Counted from the first letter of the stretch, positions 1-8,849 are shown. The stretch: DNA of 64,000 nucleotides from Oleispira antarctica RB-8 (GCA_000967895.1 FO203512.1:941582-1005581), one strand, 5' to 3'. Notes: generated by a model from the letters alone, not told the origin. Numbers and translations: made by a program.

Positions 1-93
1 GAGTACGCAAGTAAATTTTGGAATCGTGGTGGTGAAGGTGAGCCGCACGAATACTTAAATGATTTTAAAATCCATGTTTGGGGAGAAGTTTAG
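1..93 (+). CDS. C-terminal end of a prophage protein (partial)
   Basis: Frame 1 is open from the first base to a TAG at 91-93 and gives the last 30 residues of a protein that begins outside the window. The tail ends in HVWGEV. The next gene starts directly after the stop (ATG at 94), so this belongs to the same + strand prophage transcription unit. Its place upstream of the tail assembly chaperone would suit a tube, lysis or accessory tail gene, but the fragment is too short for me to recognise a family. Confidence 0.6.
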   Translation, partial: EYASKFWNRGGEGEPHEYLNDFKIHVWGEV

Positions 94-369
94 ATGAGTG
101 AATTTGTAAAAGGTTTGTTTTCTTTAATTACGGGTGGCGCGGGTATTACTTGGACGCTGGTTTGGGAAACGCTAAAGGCAATCATTGGCCGCATTACATG
201 GCGCGTTGTTTTAGAACGTTTCTTAACGCGTGTTCTGGTTGAAGCGTTAAAGCGATTAAAAACTCTAAGTTCTAATCGCATTGTCGATGAAACGGTTGAT
301 TCTATTTTATTGCAGTTGCGGGGCGATGGTTTGCTAATGGCAAAAATTGAAAGCAGCAAAAAAAAATAA
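94..369 (+). CDS. small prophage protein, possibly membrane-associated
   Basis: A 91-residue protein whose ATG follows the upstream stop without a gap and whose end lies 16 bases before the next start. The first 25 residues are hydrophobic and glycine-rich (FSLITGGAGITW). They are followed by an amphipathic, arginine/lysine-rich helical stretch (about residues 35-58) and a basic C-terminus ending in KKK. Genes of this size sit in this position in P2-like tail clusters of marine bacteria. A holin-like or membrane-anchored role is possible but not shown, and I recognise no catalytic motif. An antisense open frame (90-383) covers the same bases and is treated as a shadow. Confidence 0.6.
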   Translation: MSEFVKGLFSLITGGAGITWTLVWETLKAIIGRITWRVVLERFLTRVLVEALKRLKTLSSNRIVDETVDSILLQLRGDGLLMAKIESSKKK

Positions 370-385
370 AATGGGGAGGGCAAAC

Positions 386-643
386 ATGAAGGATTTAACC
401 ATTGCTGATTTGAAAGAAATGATTAAGCAGGCCGTTGAAGAAGGCAATAAATCTTCACTTATGAAAGTAGGTATTGATTTGGATGATCCTATCAACGTTC
501 AGCGTGATCTTGCATTTTCTCGTAAGCAGCGTGAAATTAGTGAAAAAATAACAATGCACGGACGCATGGTTTTAATGGGTCTGTTTTTAACGGGTCTAGG
601 TACTGTTGTATTAATCGGAATTAAAGAAGCGATTAATAAATAA
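386..643 (+). CDS. small prophage protein with C-terminal membrane helix (DUF6127-like)
   Basis: An 85-residue protein. I place the start at ATG 386 because a strong Shine-Dalgarno (GGGGAGGG, 373-380) lies just upstream; in-frame ATGs at 347 and 371 are less well placed. The N-terminal half is charged and helical, and the C-terminal 25 residues form one hydrophobic helix (MVLMGLFLTGLGTVVLIGI) followed by a short polar tail. This layout, with an R-rich helix just before the helix, resembles the small DUF6127 proteins of contractile-tail phages; that family call is from memory. It sits between two other small tail-region genes and directly upstream of the tail assembly chaperone. Its role is unknown. 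Confidence 0.6.
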   Translation: MKDLTIADLKEMIKQAVEEGNKSSLMKVGIDLDDPINVQRDLAFSRKQREISEKITMHGRMVLMGLFLTGLGTVVLIGIKEAINK

Positions 644-669
644 TCATTTATTTTTAGAGAGTAACGATC

Positions 670-951
670 ATGGCTAAAGCGAATAAAAAAGCAGTTGTTT
701 TAAGTGTGGGTGAAGATGAACTACGTTTTGAAGTTGGAATTAACGAATTCAACGGTTTGCAAAACGAAATGTTACCCAACAACAAAGTTGCACCGTCTGA
801 AAACTTTTTAGTGAAGTGTGTTCATCCTGATGATAAAGACAAAATGATTGATTATTGTGATCAAGGTTTTGCCATTGAATTAGCGCAAGCCGTGGCCGAG
901 CAGTTCAAACCAGAGTTGGTAATTTCTGTAAAAAAATTGAACGGGTCGTAG
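670..951 (+). CDS. phage tail assembly chaperone, short (unshifted) form
   Basis: A 93-residue protein upstream of the tape measure gene, the place held by E/E' in P2 and G/GT in lambda. The text (KVAPSENFLVKCV and a C-terminal VISVKKL) resembles the phage tail assembly chaperone (TAC) family of P2-like marine phages. These chaperones coat the tape measure protein while the tail tube polymerises. The last codons cross a run of seven A (930-936) in the phase of a -1 slippery heptamer, and a stop follows five codons later. A -1 shift opens a further 63 residues, described in the separate extension entry. A Shine-Dalgarno-like AGAGAG precedes the ATG. Confidence 0.8.
   Translation: MAKANKKAVVLSVGEDELRFEVGINEFNGLQNEMLPNNKVAPSENFLVKCVHPDDKDKMIDYCDQGFAIELAQAVAEQFKPELVISVKKLNGS
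930..936 (+). promoter_or_regulatory. slippery heptamer A AAA AAA for -1 ribosomal frameshift
   Basis: Seven A in the X XXY YYZ phase: the zero-frame codons are AAA (931-933) and AAA (934-936), so both tRNAs can slip back one base. The zero frame stops at 949-951, while the -1 frame stays open to 1127. A weak inverted repeat (TTAGCC-A-GGCTAA) lies about 37 bases downstream. I see no strong stimulatory stem at the usual 5-9 base spacing. Confidence 0.7.
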
Positions 952-1127
952 AGTCATTAAAAAGCAATCAACTTAGCCAGGCTAAAGTCTTGGCCAAGTG
1001 GTTGCTGAATGATGATGATCCGGATGAAGAAACAATGGGTGAAGCGGTTTGGCTTTATTCTGATTTAGTAGAAACATTGGCGGGCGTAGTAACAAAAGGA
1101 ATTGGTAAGGCGTTTAGCAAAAGTTAA
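936..1127 (+). CDS. frameshift extension of the tail assembly chaperone (GT/E+E'-like)
   Basis: After a -1 shift at 930-936 the ribosome reads codons from 936 (ATT GAA CGG ...) and adds 63 residues, beginning IERVVESLKSNQLSQ and ending KAFSKS, to the TAA at 1125-1127. The fused product would be 152 residues. The extension has no plausible start of its own near its beginning (its only ATG is far inside, at 1035), so it makes sense only as a shifted tail. Its end lies 29 bases before the tape measure start, exactly where the shifted product of lambda (gpGT) or P2 (E+E') ends. In those phages the extended form binds the tape measure and recruits tube subunits. Confidence 0.72.
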   Translation: MERVVESLKSNQLSQAKVLAKWLLNDDDPDEETMGEAVWLYSDLVETLAGVVTKGIGKAFSKS

Positions 1128-1156
1128 ATGAAGTTTGGAAAAGGTGATTAGTTGTA

Positions 1157-3100
1157 ATGAGCATGTCTGCACTCGAAAAATTGACCTTTACCGTTGGACT
1201 AAAAGATTTAGTTAGCCCCACGGCCAAATCAATTAATAATACTATTTCAGGAATGAAAAAAAACGCAACACAGGGTTTTGATGCAATCCGTGGCGGCGCT
1301 GTTGGTTTAGCGGGTGCTGGCTTTGCCATTAAAACCTTCATGCAACCCGTTTACGATATGCAAAAAGCATTGGGCGAAGTTAAATCGCTTGATGTTGCTC
1401 AAAAAGAATTAGATACGCTAACGGCTAAGTCTTTAAAGTTTAGTATTGCCTATGGTGAAAGCGCTACAGATTTCGTGCGTTCAAGCTATGACATTCAAAG
1501 CGCAATTACGGGTTTAGTCGATGGTGAATTGGCTAAGTTTACTAACGCTTCAAACATTCTGGCCAAGGGTACAAAAGCCGACGCGGACACGATCACCAAC
1601 TACATGGGCACCATGTATGGCATTTTTAAAGATCAAGCCAATAAAATGGGTAAGGCTGAATGGGTTGAACAGTTAACAGGACAAACCGCGCAAGCTGTTC
1701 AAATGTTCAAAACCACGGGCGCAGAAATGAGCGGCGCGTTTACCAGCGTTGGCGCAAGTGCTACTTCAAGCGGTATTTCTTTACACGAACAAATGGCAAT
1801 TCTTGGCACGCTGCAATCAACCATGAGCGGAAGCGAAGCGGGCACAAAATACAAAGCGTTTTTATCCGGTGTTGCTGGGGCACAAGAAAAGCTCGGTTTA
1901 CAGTTTACGGATAGCGCGGGCCGTATGCTGCCAATGACTAAAATTCTAAACACGTTAAAAGGTCAGTTTGGCGATACGTTCAGCGAAGCCGAATCATTGG
2001 ACCTTAAAAAAGCGTTTGGCTCTGATGAGGCAGTGGGCCTGATTAAATTGTTGATGGGTCAAACCGATGGCCTAAGCAATAGCATTACAAAACTGGGCAA
2101 AATTCGCGGCATGGATAACGCCGTGAAAATGGCTAAAGCCATGGTCGATCCTTGGGAACAATTTCACGCAGCAACCGAGGCCGTGCGTATCGGTTTCGGT
2201 AATGCTTTATTGCCCGCAATAAATGATTTTCTTCAAACATTAAGTGGTGGCATGACAACACTTTATGGCTGGACGCAAGAATTCCCGAACTTAACAAAAT
2301 GGGTTGGGTATTTAACATTAGGAATTTTAGGTTTGGCGGCGGGTGTGGGTGCTTTTTATATCGTGATGGGTTTAACCAAAATGGCAATGGCGGCTTTTGG
2401 TGCTGGGGTTCTTATTTTTAAGGGGATCATGATGGCATTGAATTTTGTTATGGGACTAATCAGTTTAAAAACAATTTTATTAAATGCTTTGTTCGCGGTT
2501 GGTACGGTAATTTATTACACGATGGCGGCGGGCGTTTGGGTTTTGACAGCGGCAAAGGCGGCTTTAGTGGTTGGCCTTAATTTATTGTCAGGCGCATTGA
2601 CGAAGGTGTGGGTTTTGTTGATGGCTAATCCAATAATATTAATTGTGATGGCGGTGATCGCATTGATCGCGGGCATTGGTGTACTGATTTATAAGTGGGA
2701 TGAGTTGTTAGCCTGGTTTAAATCAACAGATTTAGGCAAGTGGTTTTTTGAGCAGTTAGATTTGGTTATTAGTGCGTTTAGTGGAATGTATGATTATGCC
2801 ATGGGCATTTTTAACAAGATCGGGGCCGCGTTTGATTCTGTTGCTGATTTCTTCGGTTTCGGTGATGACTCTATTGAAATTAATGTAAATAAAACCGTTT
2901 CCTCTTCGGGTGATGTGGGAATTAAAACCCTTGATAGTGCCCGAGCAGTTGAGAACCCAACCGATGCGATTACTAAAACATTCGTGGGAGTAATGGGCGG
3001 CGGTGGTTCTGGTCTGAATTTTGGTGATGTGACAATCAATGCAGAACAGGGTATGAGCCCAGACGCGTTAGAAAATTGGGGGGCGTTACAAGGTGGATAA
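1157..3100 (+). CDS. phage tail tape measure protein (TP901-type)
   Basis: A 647-residue protein that sets tail length and is ejected with the DNA. Residues about 60-330 carry the conserved tape-measure core (SYDIQSAITG, a long Ala/Thr/Ser-rich helical region with GTKADADTI). Residues about 380-525 hold several strongly hydrophobic stretches, typical of the membrane-active part of tape measure proteins. The C-terminal 100 residues are Gly-rich and polar. It follows the frameshifting chaperone and overlaps the next gene by 8 bases. At 647 residues it would imply a short to medium tail, using the rough rule of 1.5 angstrom per residue. The start at 1157 is preceded by AAGGTGATT. Confidence 0.9.
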   Translation: MSMSALEKLTFTVGLKDLVSPTAKSINNTISGMKKNATQGFDAIRGGAVGLAGAGFAIKTFMQPVYDMQKALGEVKSLDVAQKELDTLTAKSLKFSIAYGESATDFVRSSYDIQSAITGLVDGELAKFTNASNILAKGTKADADTITNYMGTMYGIFKDQANKMGKAEWVEQLTGQTAQAVQMFKTTGAEMSGAFTSVGASATSSGISLHEQMAILGTLQSTMSGSEAGTKYKAFLSGVAGAQEKLGLQFTDSAGRMLPMTKILNTLKGQFGDTFSEAESLDLKKAFGSDEAVGLIKLLMGQTDGLSNSITKLGKIRGMDNAVKMAKAMVDPWEQFHAATEAVRIGFGNALLPAINDFLQTLSGGMTTLYGWTQEFPNLTKWVGYLTLGILGLAAGVGAFYIVMGLTKMAMAAFGAGVLIFKGIMMALNFVMGLISLKTILLNALFAVGTVIYYTMAAGVWVLTAAKAALVVGLNLLSGALTKVWVLLMANPIILIVMAVIALIAGIGVLIYKWDELLAWFKSTDLGKWFFEQLDLVISAFSGMYDYAMGIFNKIGAAFDSVADFFGFGDDSIEINVNKTVSSSGDVGIKTLDSARAVENPTDAITKTFVGVMGGGGSGLNFGDVTINAEQGMSPDALENWGALQGG

Positions 3101-3422
3101 TTCATACCTTTATTCAGATTTAAAGATTATTGATGATGATCTAGTACGTGATGAATATGGTCAGCCTGTTTTTATTTATGATCGTGATGTGGTTGATCAA
3201 GACATACGCCATTCAATTCGTGAAAGTGGATTGTTAGAAGATTTAATTGGTGAGCGTAGCCCTTTTCAAAGAAAGATGATTTTAAGCAAGTTGCGAATAT
3301 TGATTGAATCTGATCCGCGAGTAATCCCCGGCACAAGCGAAATGACAAGCATCGATATAGAGAACTTTATGATCACTGCAGATACAGACTTTGGGCCTAT
3401 TAGAATGGGGGCGGTTTTATGA
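3093..3422 (+). CDS. DUF2590-type phage baseplate/tail protein
   Basis: A 109-residue protein with a GTG start at 3093 overlapping the tape measure end by 8 bases. The text (DLKIIDDDLVRDEYGQPVF, RDVVDQDIRHSIRESGLLE, LIGER) matches what I remember of the DUF2590 family. It also has the size and position of the gp25/gpW-like lysozyme-fold baseplate wedge proteins that precede gpJ in contractile tails. The C-terminal part runs into the next gene with an ATGA overlap. A role in the baseplate wedge is inferred from position. Confidence 0.7.
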   Translation: MDNSYLYSDLKIIDDDLVRDEYGQPVFIYDRDVVDQDIRHSIRESGLLEDLIGERSPFQRKMILSKLRILIESDPRVIPGTSEMTSIDIENFMITADTDFGPIRMGAVL

Positions 3423-4627
3423 ACATCGATATGAATAGCGAGTTAACGCAACAACAGCAAAATTATGCAAGCAGCATGGAAAGCGCAGGCATTCCAACCA
3501 CGGAAGCGGCGTTAAAAAATAAGTTTGATCAAATGGCGACCGCTGAAGGTTTGGTTTTTAAAAATGAAAACGACCGTGGCGCGTGGTGGCGTTGGTTGAA
3601 AAATATAGCGGTTGATCCTGTTCTTTGGATGATCCGTTTTGTGATTACGCAGGTGATCCCCAATCAGTTTGTTAAAACGGCAAGCGGCCAGTATTTAGAT
3701 GTGTTGGGTTGGGGTTACGACTTAGAGCGCTATACCGCGAATAAAGCACAAGGGTTGATTAAGTTTGTGCGGGCCAGTAGTGGGTCTAATTTAACAATAC
3801 CTGTCAATACGTGGATTAGAACAACCAGTATTAACGGTGCTGTCTATCGCGTTAAAGCAATTGAAGAAGGTGTGTTTGCTACAGATGATCTTTATATATG
3901 GGTAAAAGTTGAAGCTGAAAAAACGGGCTTGGCTTATAACTTAGCCGATGATTATTACATTATTTTAGAAGAACCGATTTCGGGCATTACCTCGGTTACT
4001 AATGAATTCGATTGGTTAACATTACCAGGGCGGGATCTTGAAGACGATGACAGCTTTCGTTCACGCTTTCGCGGCCAGTTTGCCAGCGTTTCTGATTTTC
4101 ATGTGACGAGTGTTTATAAAACTATGATCGCTAACAATATTGGTATTGCGCATGATCGTATTTTTATTGACTACACATTAGCCCCAAGGGGGCCGGGCAG
4201 TGCAAACGCTTATGTTTTGTTTGATCTGGAAACCCCCGCGCAAAGTTATTTAGATAATGTGAATTCGTATATTCGTGACGAAGGTAATCATGGCTTTGGT
4301 GATGACATGCTTGTTCTTGCAGTTCCTGAAAGTCTTCATGATGTTTCCTTGAAAGTTTGGTTGCCTGTGAATGTTCAAGGTGATCAAGCCGCCGCGTTGT
4401 TTGAAAATATTGAGCAGATGATACGCAGTGCATTTAGAGAGAATAATAATTTTGATGTAATTCAGACACAACCTTTTGCACGTTTTTCAAAAGCTCGATT
4501 GGCAGGCTCAATTTTAAAAAAATATACCAATGTTGTTTCTGTTGAGTTTGACGGGGGCGATATTGTCAGTAAACAAGATATTCCTAAACTGTCGAGCTTG
4601 ACGATTACTCGTGATGATATTTCATGA
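3419..4627 (+). CDS. baseplate J-like protein
   Basis: A 402-residue homologue of the baseplate wedge protein gpJ of P2/gp47 of Mu. Recognisable are the N-terminal helical region with a tryptophan cluster (GAWWRWLKNIAVDP), the signature ASGQYLDVLGWGYDLER near residue 88, the LPGRDLEDDDSFRSR segment typical of J proteins, and a C-terminal NVVSVEF segment. It forms part of the wedge that surrounds the central hub and triggers sheath contraction. Start and stop overlap both neighbours by ATGA, showing translational coupling. Confidence 0.88.
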   Translation: MNIDMNSELTQQQQNYASSMESAGIPTTEAALKNKFDQMATAEGLVFKNENDRGAWWRWLKNIAVDPVLWMIRFVITQVIPNQFVKTASGQYLDVLGWGYDLERYTANKAQGLIKFVRASSGSNLTIPVNTWIRTTSINGAVYRVKAIEEGVFATDDLYIWVKVEAEKTGLAYNLADDYYIILEEPISGITSVTNEFDWLTLPGRDLEDDDSFRSRFRGQFASVSDFHVTSVYKTMIANNIGIAHDRIFIDYTLAPRGPGSANAYVLFDLETPAQSYLDNVNSYIRDEGNHGFGDDMLVLAVPESLHDVSLKVWLPVNVQGDQAAALFENIEQMIRSAFRENNNFDVIQTQPFARFSKARLAGSILKKYTNVVSVEFDGGDIVSKQDIPKLSSLTITRDDIS

Positions 4628-5256
4628 ATAATATTAAAATCCCTTTTTGGATGGCTAAGGGTCATTTAAAAAAATATGCTGATTTTTTATTAGCGTGGTT
4701 TGAGCTGGTAACAACGTGGCTTAAGTTTTCACTTACATTTACAGATATAGAAACGGTTGATATTAATATCGTTGATTTATTCGCGTGGCAGCGTGATGTA
4801 GATCGAATTTATTATGAACCTGAGTGGTTATACCGAAAACGCGTGAAGTATGCCTATCACAATGCAAAAGACGCGGGGACTTTAGCAGGCTTCAAACGTA
4901 TCTGGCAGCGTATGGGATTGGGTGAGTTAGCTATCTATGAACGCATTGAAAATACAGACTGGGATATTGTGGAGCTGGAAATATCAGGGCAAACATTGGC
5001 AGATCATGCTAGCCTGTTGCGAATATTGATTGAGAAGTATGGTTTAGCGTGCCGGCGTTACCGGTGGAGCTCTAAACACAGTACAAGCGTGGCAGTGCGG
5101 GTTCAAGCGTTTGGTAATGATGAGCAATATTTTATAGCGTCACTTTCAAATAATCGTTATGAGTGGCTGAAAGATTACAAAACAGAAATAAACATGCGTG
5201 TTCAGACGTTTGATAACTCTGAACATAACGTAATTGCAAAATTAGAAATTATATAA
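4624..5256 (+). CDS. phage tail protein I-like (baseplate wedge)
   Basis: A 210-residue protein in the position of P2 gpI, directly after gpJ and before the tail fibre. The region LFAWQRDVDRIYYEPEWLYRKRVKYAY followed by DAGTLAGFKRIWQRMGLG fits the gpI pattern, in which Trp and Arg residues surround a helical core and a GT..G turn. It overlaps gpJ by ATGA. The C-terminal 60 residues contain two similar lines (VRVQAFGNDEQYFIASL and MRVQTFDNSEHNVIAKL), a short internal repeat that may be a fibre-attachment element. Confidence 0.75.
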   Translation: MNNIKIPFWMAKGHLKKYADFLLAWFELVTTWLKFSLTFTDIETVDINIVDLFAWQRDVDRIYYEPEWLYRKRVKYAYHNAKDAGTLAGFKRIWQRMGLGELAIYERIENTDWDIVELEISGQTLADHASLLRILIEKYGLACRRYRWSSKHSTSVAVRVQAFGNDEQYFIASLSNNRYEWLKDYKTEINMRVQTFDNSEHNVIAKLEII

Positions 5257-5269
5257 GTAGGAAGTTAAT

Positions 5270-8176
5270 ATGCCAGTTATTACACGTGCGGGTGAAGTTT
5301 TAATCACACAGCAGCAGCAAGCGGGCCAGCCACTAATTATTGATAAAATGATTCTGGCAAATGTTATGGGGCTGGATTCAGATGTAATTCCAAGCCGTGA
5401 TCAAGTAATGCCAGCGGCAGAAGACATAAAGATTATTAAACCAATTACTAAAGATGGTCTGCTTAACTCTAATGTTGTTGTGTATTCCACCGTGTTTCCT
5501 AGTACAGATGGGACATTTGATTTTAACTATATGGGTTTATACAGTAGTGCTCATGACGTGATTGTTGCCGTGGCTTATGTTCCACAACAAACAAAAATCA
5601 AAACCGTTGGTACAGATATTGGTAATGTAATTACTAAAAACTTTGCTATTGAGTTCACGGCGGCCGCAGACATTACTGGCATTAATATTTCTGCAGAATC
5701 ATGGCAGATAGATTATACAGCCCGCCTTATGTCGATGGATAAAAACCAACGCGATATGGCTAAAAACATATATGGCCAGTCGACGTTTTTAAATGATGCG
5801 TTCAAAGTTAAGTATGCGGGTGATAAATATTACTTATCAGCAGGTAAATCCATTCTTGGCGGTATTAATTACGACCTGCCTGCCGATGTTGAAATGGTGC
5901 CAGGCGGATTACCGCAAACAGTTTGGATTGATGCTTATCAAGAAGCGTCAATGGTGGGGTTGTTGAGTAAGTTTGATGTGGTATTCAATGATGGAACTGT
6001 GATTGTTGATTATATTGATGGCGCGGTTGAGCATTCTTTAATTCGTTTGGGTGTAATTAATTCATCGATAGATATTATTGATGGGCGGGGTATTGTTTGT
6101 TCTGATCTCTCATTAATTTCTAGTAATGTATTTAATGGAGTGTCAGAAGCTGTTTCTTTTGTTACTGCTAATCCTGATAGATATAAAGGTGGATTTACAA
6201 ATTCTTTCTATACGAAAGAAGAGTGTGATGAACTTGGGATTTCTTTTCCAGACGGTGGTTGTGCTGCTTATATATTTGGTGATGATTTAGGCATTCATGA
6301 TAGTCATAGTATTTTTGATGCGGGTCGTAAGCAATTAAAATTAAATACGAACTCACTAGATGTTCGACAGTTTGGTGTCAATGATGGTGTTATAGATAAT
6401 ACAGAGCGTGTTTTGGCCGCTGCTGATTATGCGTATGAAAATAAAATACGTATAGTTACAGTAGATAAAGATGTTGTTATTAATGAAACAAATCCTTCTT
6501 ATCTGAACAACAATCGTGGAAATGTTATTTTTGTTGGGAATGGAAAATTTAGTGATGTAGTAACTGAAAATAGCCCGCTATATCGTCGTCAAGTTATACC
6601 AGTGTCTGCTCCTAGCCCTAATCCAAAAAAAGACAAAAACTTAGACTTATCATTAAAGATGAATCCTGATAACGGAGTTATTCGCGTTGTCTTTATTGGA
6701 GATAGTTTATCAACGTCAAACGCAAATGATCTAAGTACTGCGGGTACAAAATCAGTACATTTTCAGCAGTTCATAAAAGAGTGTAATCCTGATTGCGAGT
6801 TTGAGTTTATTAATCGTTCAATTGGTGGGCGACGACTTATTCATATTAACAGTACTCCATCTATACCAACAATTGCAGCTGGCTACCCTTGGTACACTGA
6901 CCCCGATCGTCCTTGGCTTGACTACGTTTATGATGTGAATCCGCATATAGTAATTATTGCAAGTGGAACTAATGACGCTAGTAACTTAGAACCTGCTCAT
7001 GTTACTAGTGTTGTAGACAAAATAGAAAATAATACTAGTGCCAATATTGTTTTTATTACAAATATCGGAACGGTTACATCTGGTTTAAACGACATAGTTG
7101 GCAGTTCTCATTCAACACACAGTGCAAAAGAAGGTCGAGATTATGCGGCAGGTTTTTATCGGAGTTTCGCAAATGAAAACGGCTATCCATTTATAGATTT
7201 AAACAGAACGTTCAATATGGTAGTGGATGGTAGAGACATTCTAGCAACTACTGTTCACGCGTCCAAAACAGCTACATTAACAAATGGATTTTTGACTGTA
7301 GATGACAGCGAGCTTTGTCACGAGTTTTCAGCAGAAATTACAGTTGAAGCAGGTGCGTTTACAGGCGCCGTGTCTATGGCTGTATCGTTATCAAGAGTTA
7401 GTACAAATCAAGTTTTATTAATTAGTAACAGTACAGGTATAGTTCTTAAATTTAAAGATGGATCGGGAGTTAACTCTATTTACAAGACTGTATTTACTTA
7501 TATACCAGTTCCTGTAGGTGAGTTTAAGTTTGAATGCGGTGTCTCAGGAAATGAGTTTTTCTTTAAAGATATATCGAATGGTGGCCGAAGTGGCGATGTG
7601 CTTACGTACCCGTGTCGCAGGTTCGGCGGTTTGTTCAAGCCCGAAATTAAATATGATCAAACGGTTACTGGGCCAGTTGTATCATATGATCTAAACATTG
7701 GAGTCCCCACGCCTATAATGCCCCAACTTACTGATTATGAATTCTGGGGAGTTGTTGAATCTGGCGCTTATCAAGATTGGGCGATCGGTGGGAACGGTAT
7801 TAATCACCCATCCAGTTTGGGTGCTGCTGCTTTGTATAAGTCGCACTATTCACAACAAGTTATGCGAATAAAAAACGATAGAACAGAGAGTGAAGTATAT
7901 CGGTATGTTAGATTAAATAATGATGGGACTGCAGATATATGCGGCCGCATTGTGCTTACGGAGGGCGTTACTTTAGTTTCCCTACCGTTTGCGCTTATTA
8001 ACCCTGAGCGCCGTGCGAATGCAACATGTGTAAGTGGTGGCGCTTACTCAGTTTCTGTTGATTCTGCCAGTTCAAATAATAATAGTTTGGCGCTAGTTGG
8101 GTATGATTTGGCAACGCATAATGCCGCCCACGGTTTCCCAGTTGTTTATAATATAATTGGAGCGGAGCTTGTTTGA
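5270..8176 (+). CDS. tail collar/fibre protein with SGNH (GDSL) hydrolase domain
   Basis: A 968-residue fibre. Residues 1-170 match the tail-collar fibre N-terminus (DUF3751 type: VITRAGEVLITQQQ, KIIKPITKDG, NYMGLYSS), which docks on the baseplate. From about residue 465 an SGNH hydrolase fold is visible: block I VIFIGDSLS-like (VVFIGDSLSTSN), an INRSIGGR segment (block II Gly), and block III IIASGTNDAS. The block V Asp-x-x-His is not obvious; TTVHASKTA near residue 664 may supply the His. Such domains deacetylate surface polysaccharides, so the fibre probably trims the host capsule or O-antigen. The C-terminal 300 residues are beta-rich and Ser/Asn-rich as in receptor tips. A Shine-Dalgarno-like AGGAAG precedes the ATG. 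Confidence 0.82.
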   Translation: MPVITRAGEVLITQQQQAGQPLIIDKMILANVMGLDSDVIPSRDQVMPAAEDIKIIKPITKDGLLNSNVVVYSTVFPSTDGTFDFNYMGLYSSAHDVIVAVAYVPQQTKIKTVGTDIGNVITKNFAIEFTAAADITGINISAESWQIDYTARLMSMDKNQRDMAKNIYGQSTFLNDAFKVKYAGDKYYLSAGKSILGGINYDLPADVEMVPGGLPQTVWIDAYQEASMVGLLSKFDVVFNDGTVIVDYIDGAVEHSLIRLGVINSSIDIIDGRGIVCSDLSLISSNVFNGVSEAVSFVTANPDRYKGGFTNSFYTKEECDELGISFPDGGCAAYIFGDDLGIHDSHSIFDAGRKQLKLNTNSLDVRQFGVNDGVIDNTERVLAAADYAYENKIRIVTVDKDVVINETNPSYLNNNRGNVIFVGNGKFSDVVTENSPLYRRQVIPVSAPSPNPKKDKNLDLSLKMNPDNGVIRVVFIGDSLSTSNANDLSTAGTKSVHFQQFIKECNPDCEFEFINRSIGGRRLIHINSTPSIPTIAAGYPWYTDPDRPWLDYVYDVNPHIVIIASGTNDASNLEPAHVTSVVDKIENNTSANIVFITNIGTVTSGLNDIVGSSHSTHSAKEGRDYAAGFYRSFANENGYPFIDLNRTFNMVVDGRDILATTVHASKTATLTNGFLTVDDSELCHEFSAEITVEAGAFTGAVSMAVSLSRVSTNQVLLISNSTGIVLKFKDGSGVNSIYKTVFTYIPVPVGEFKFECGVSGNEFFFKDISNGGRSGDVLTYPCRRFGGLFKPEIKYDQTVTGPVVSYDLNIGVPTPIMPQLTDYEFWGVVESGAYQDWAIGGNGINHPSSLGAAALYKSHYSQQVMRIKNDRTESEVYRYVRLNNDGTADICGRIVLTEGVTLVSLPFALINPERRANATCVSGGAYSVSVDSASSNNNSLALVGYDLATHNAAHGFPVVYNIIGAELV

Positions 8177-8849
8177 TTTATGTGCACTACACAACAAAGT
8201 TGAAACCATTGCCGTTTCCCCATGGCAGCAAGGAACCTTCAACGGAAGTAAGCAAAACCAAAACTTTTGGTTAAGCCCAACCGAAGCACAAGGCAGCCTT
8301 GTCGATCAGCTAAGTTCGATTGATTGGAAAAGCTGCGTGCTAATTATTGCAACGGGCAAGGATGCCCAAGCATTAAACGATAATTTGAAAACCATCTTGG
8401 TCGTGTTTCCAAATAACGATCTTGAAAAATTTCAACGACATGCCGAAGCACTAGCAGAGCATGAAACTAAAAAGATGTTTATTGCTGGCATAAAAACCGA
8501 TGATCGAAAAAAACAGGCACTAGAAAAACTCAGTGTATTTTCTTCGTTGTTGTTTGAAAAACAAGATGCTGCAGTAAAAGAAGCGGCGGACAGTGATCAA
8601 GAACCCGCCGCAATGCTTACCGCGTTTAAAGATAAATGCACAGCGCGATTAGATGAAATCGCCGCCAACGTGGCTGCAATTATTAAACCCACGGGAATTG
8701 AAAACGCAATTCATCTAAGCGGCGGTGATATTTCAAACAAAGTTAAAAAACTAACAATGCCAAACGAAAACGCGCCGCTTTGCTGCTTACTTGCATTGGG
8801 TGGCAGCGCTGCAGATTTGGCCCCACTAATTGAGGCAATGGCTTTATGA
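8169..8849 (+). CDS. prophage tail-region protein of unknown function
   Basis: A 226-residue protein (from a TTG at 8169 preceded by GGAGCGGAG; a TTG at 8157 would add four residues). It overlaps the fibre gene by 8 bases and the next gene by ATGA, so it is translated as part of the tail operon. The N-terminal half (SPWQQGTFNGSK, CVLIIATGKDAQAL, ILVVFPNND) looks like a small alpha/beta fold. The middle is a charged helical region, and the end (CCLLALGGSAADLAPLIEAM) is hydrophobic. I recognise no family. Placement between the fibre and the hub suggests a tail assembly or chaperone role, which is a guess. Confidence 0.6.
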   Translation: MFDLCALHNKVETIAVSPWQQGTFNGSKQNQNFWLSPTEAQGSLVDQLSSIDWKSCVLIIATGKDAQALNDNLKTILVVFPNNDLEKFQRHAEALAEHETKKMFIAGIKTDDRKKQALEKLSVFSSLLFEKQDAAVKEAADSDQEPAAMLTAFKDKCTARLDEIAANVAAIIKPTGIENAIHLSGGDISNKVKKLTMPNENAPLCCLLALGGSAADLAPLIEAMAL

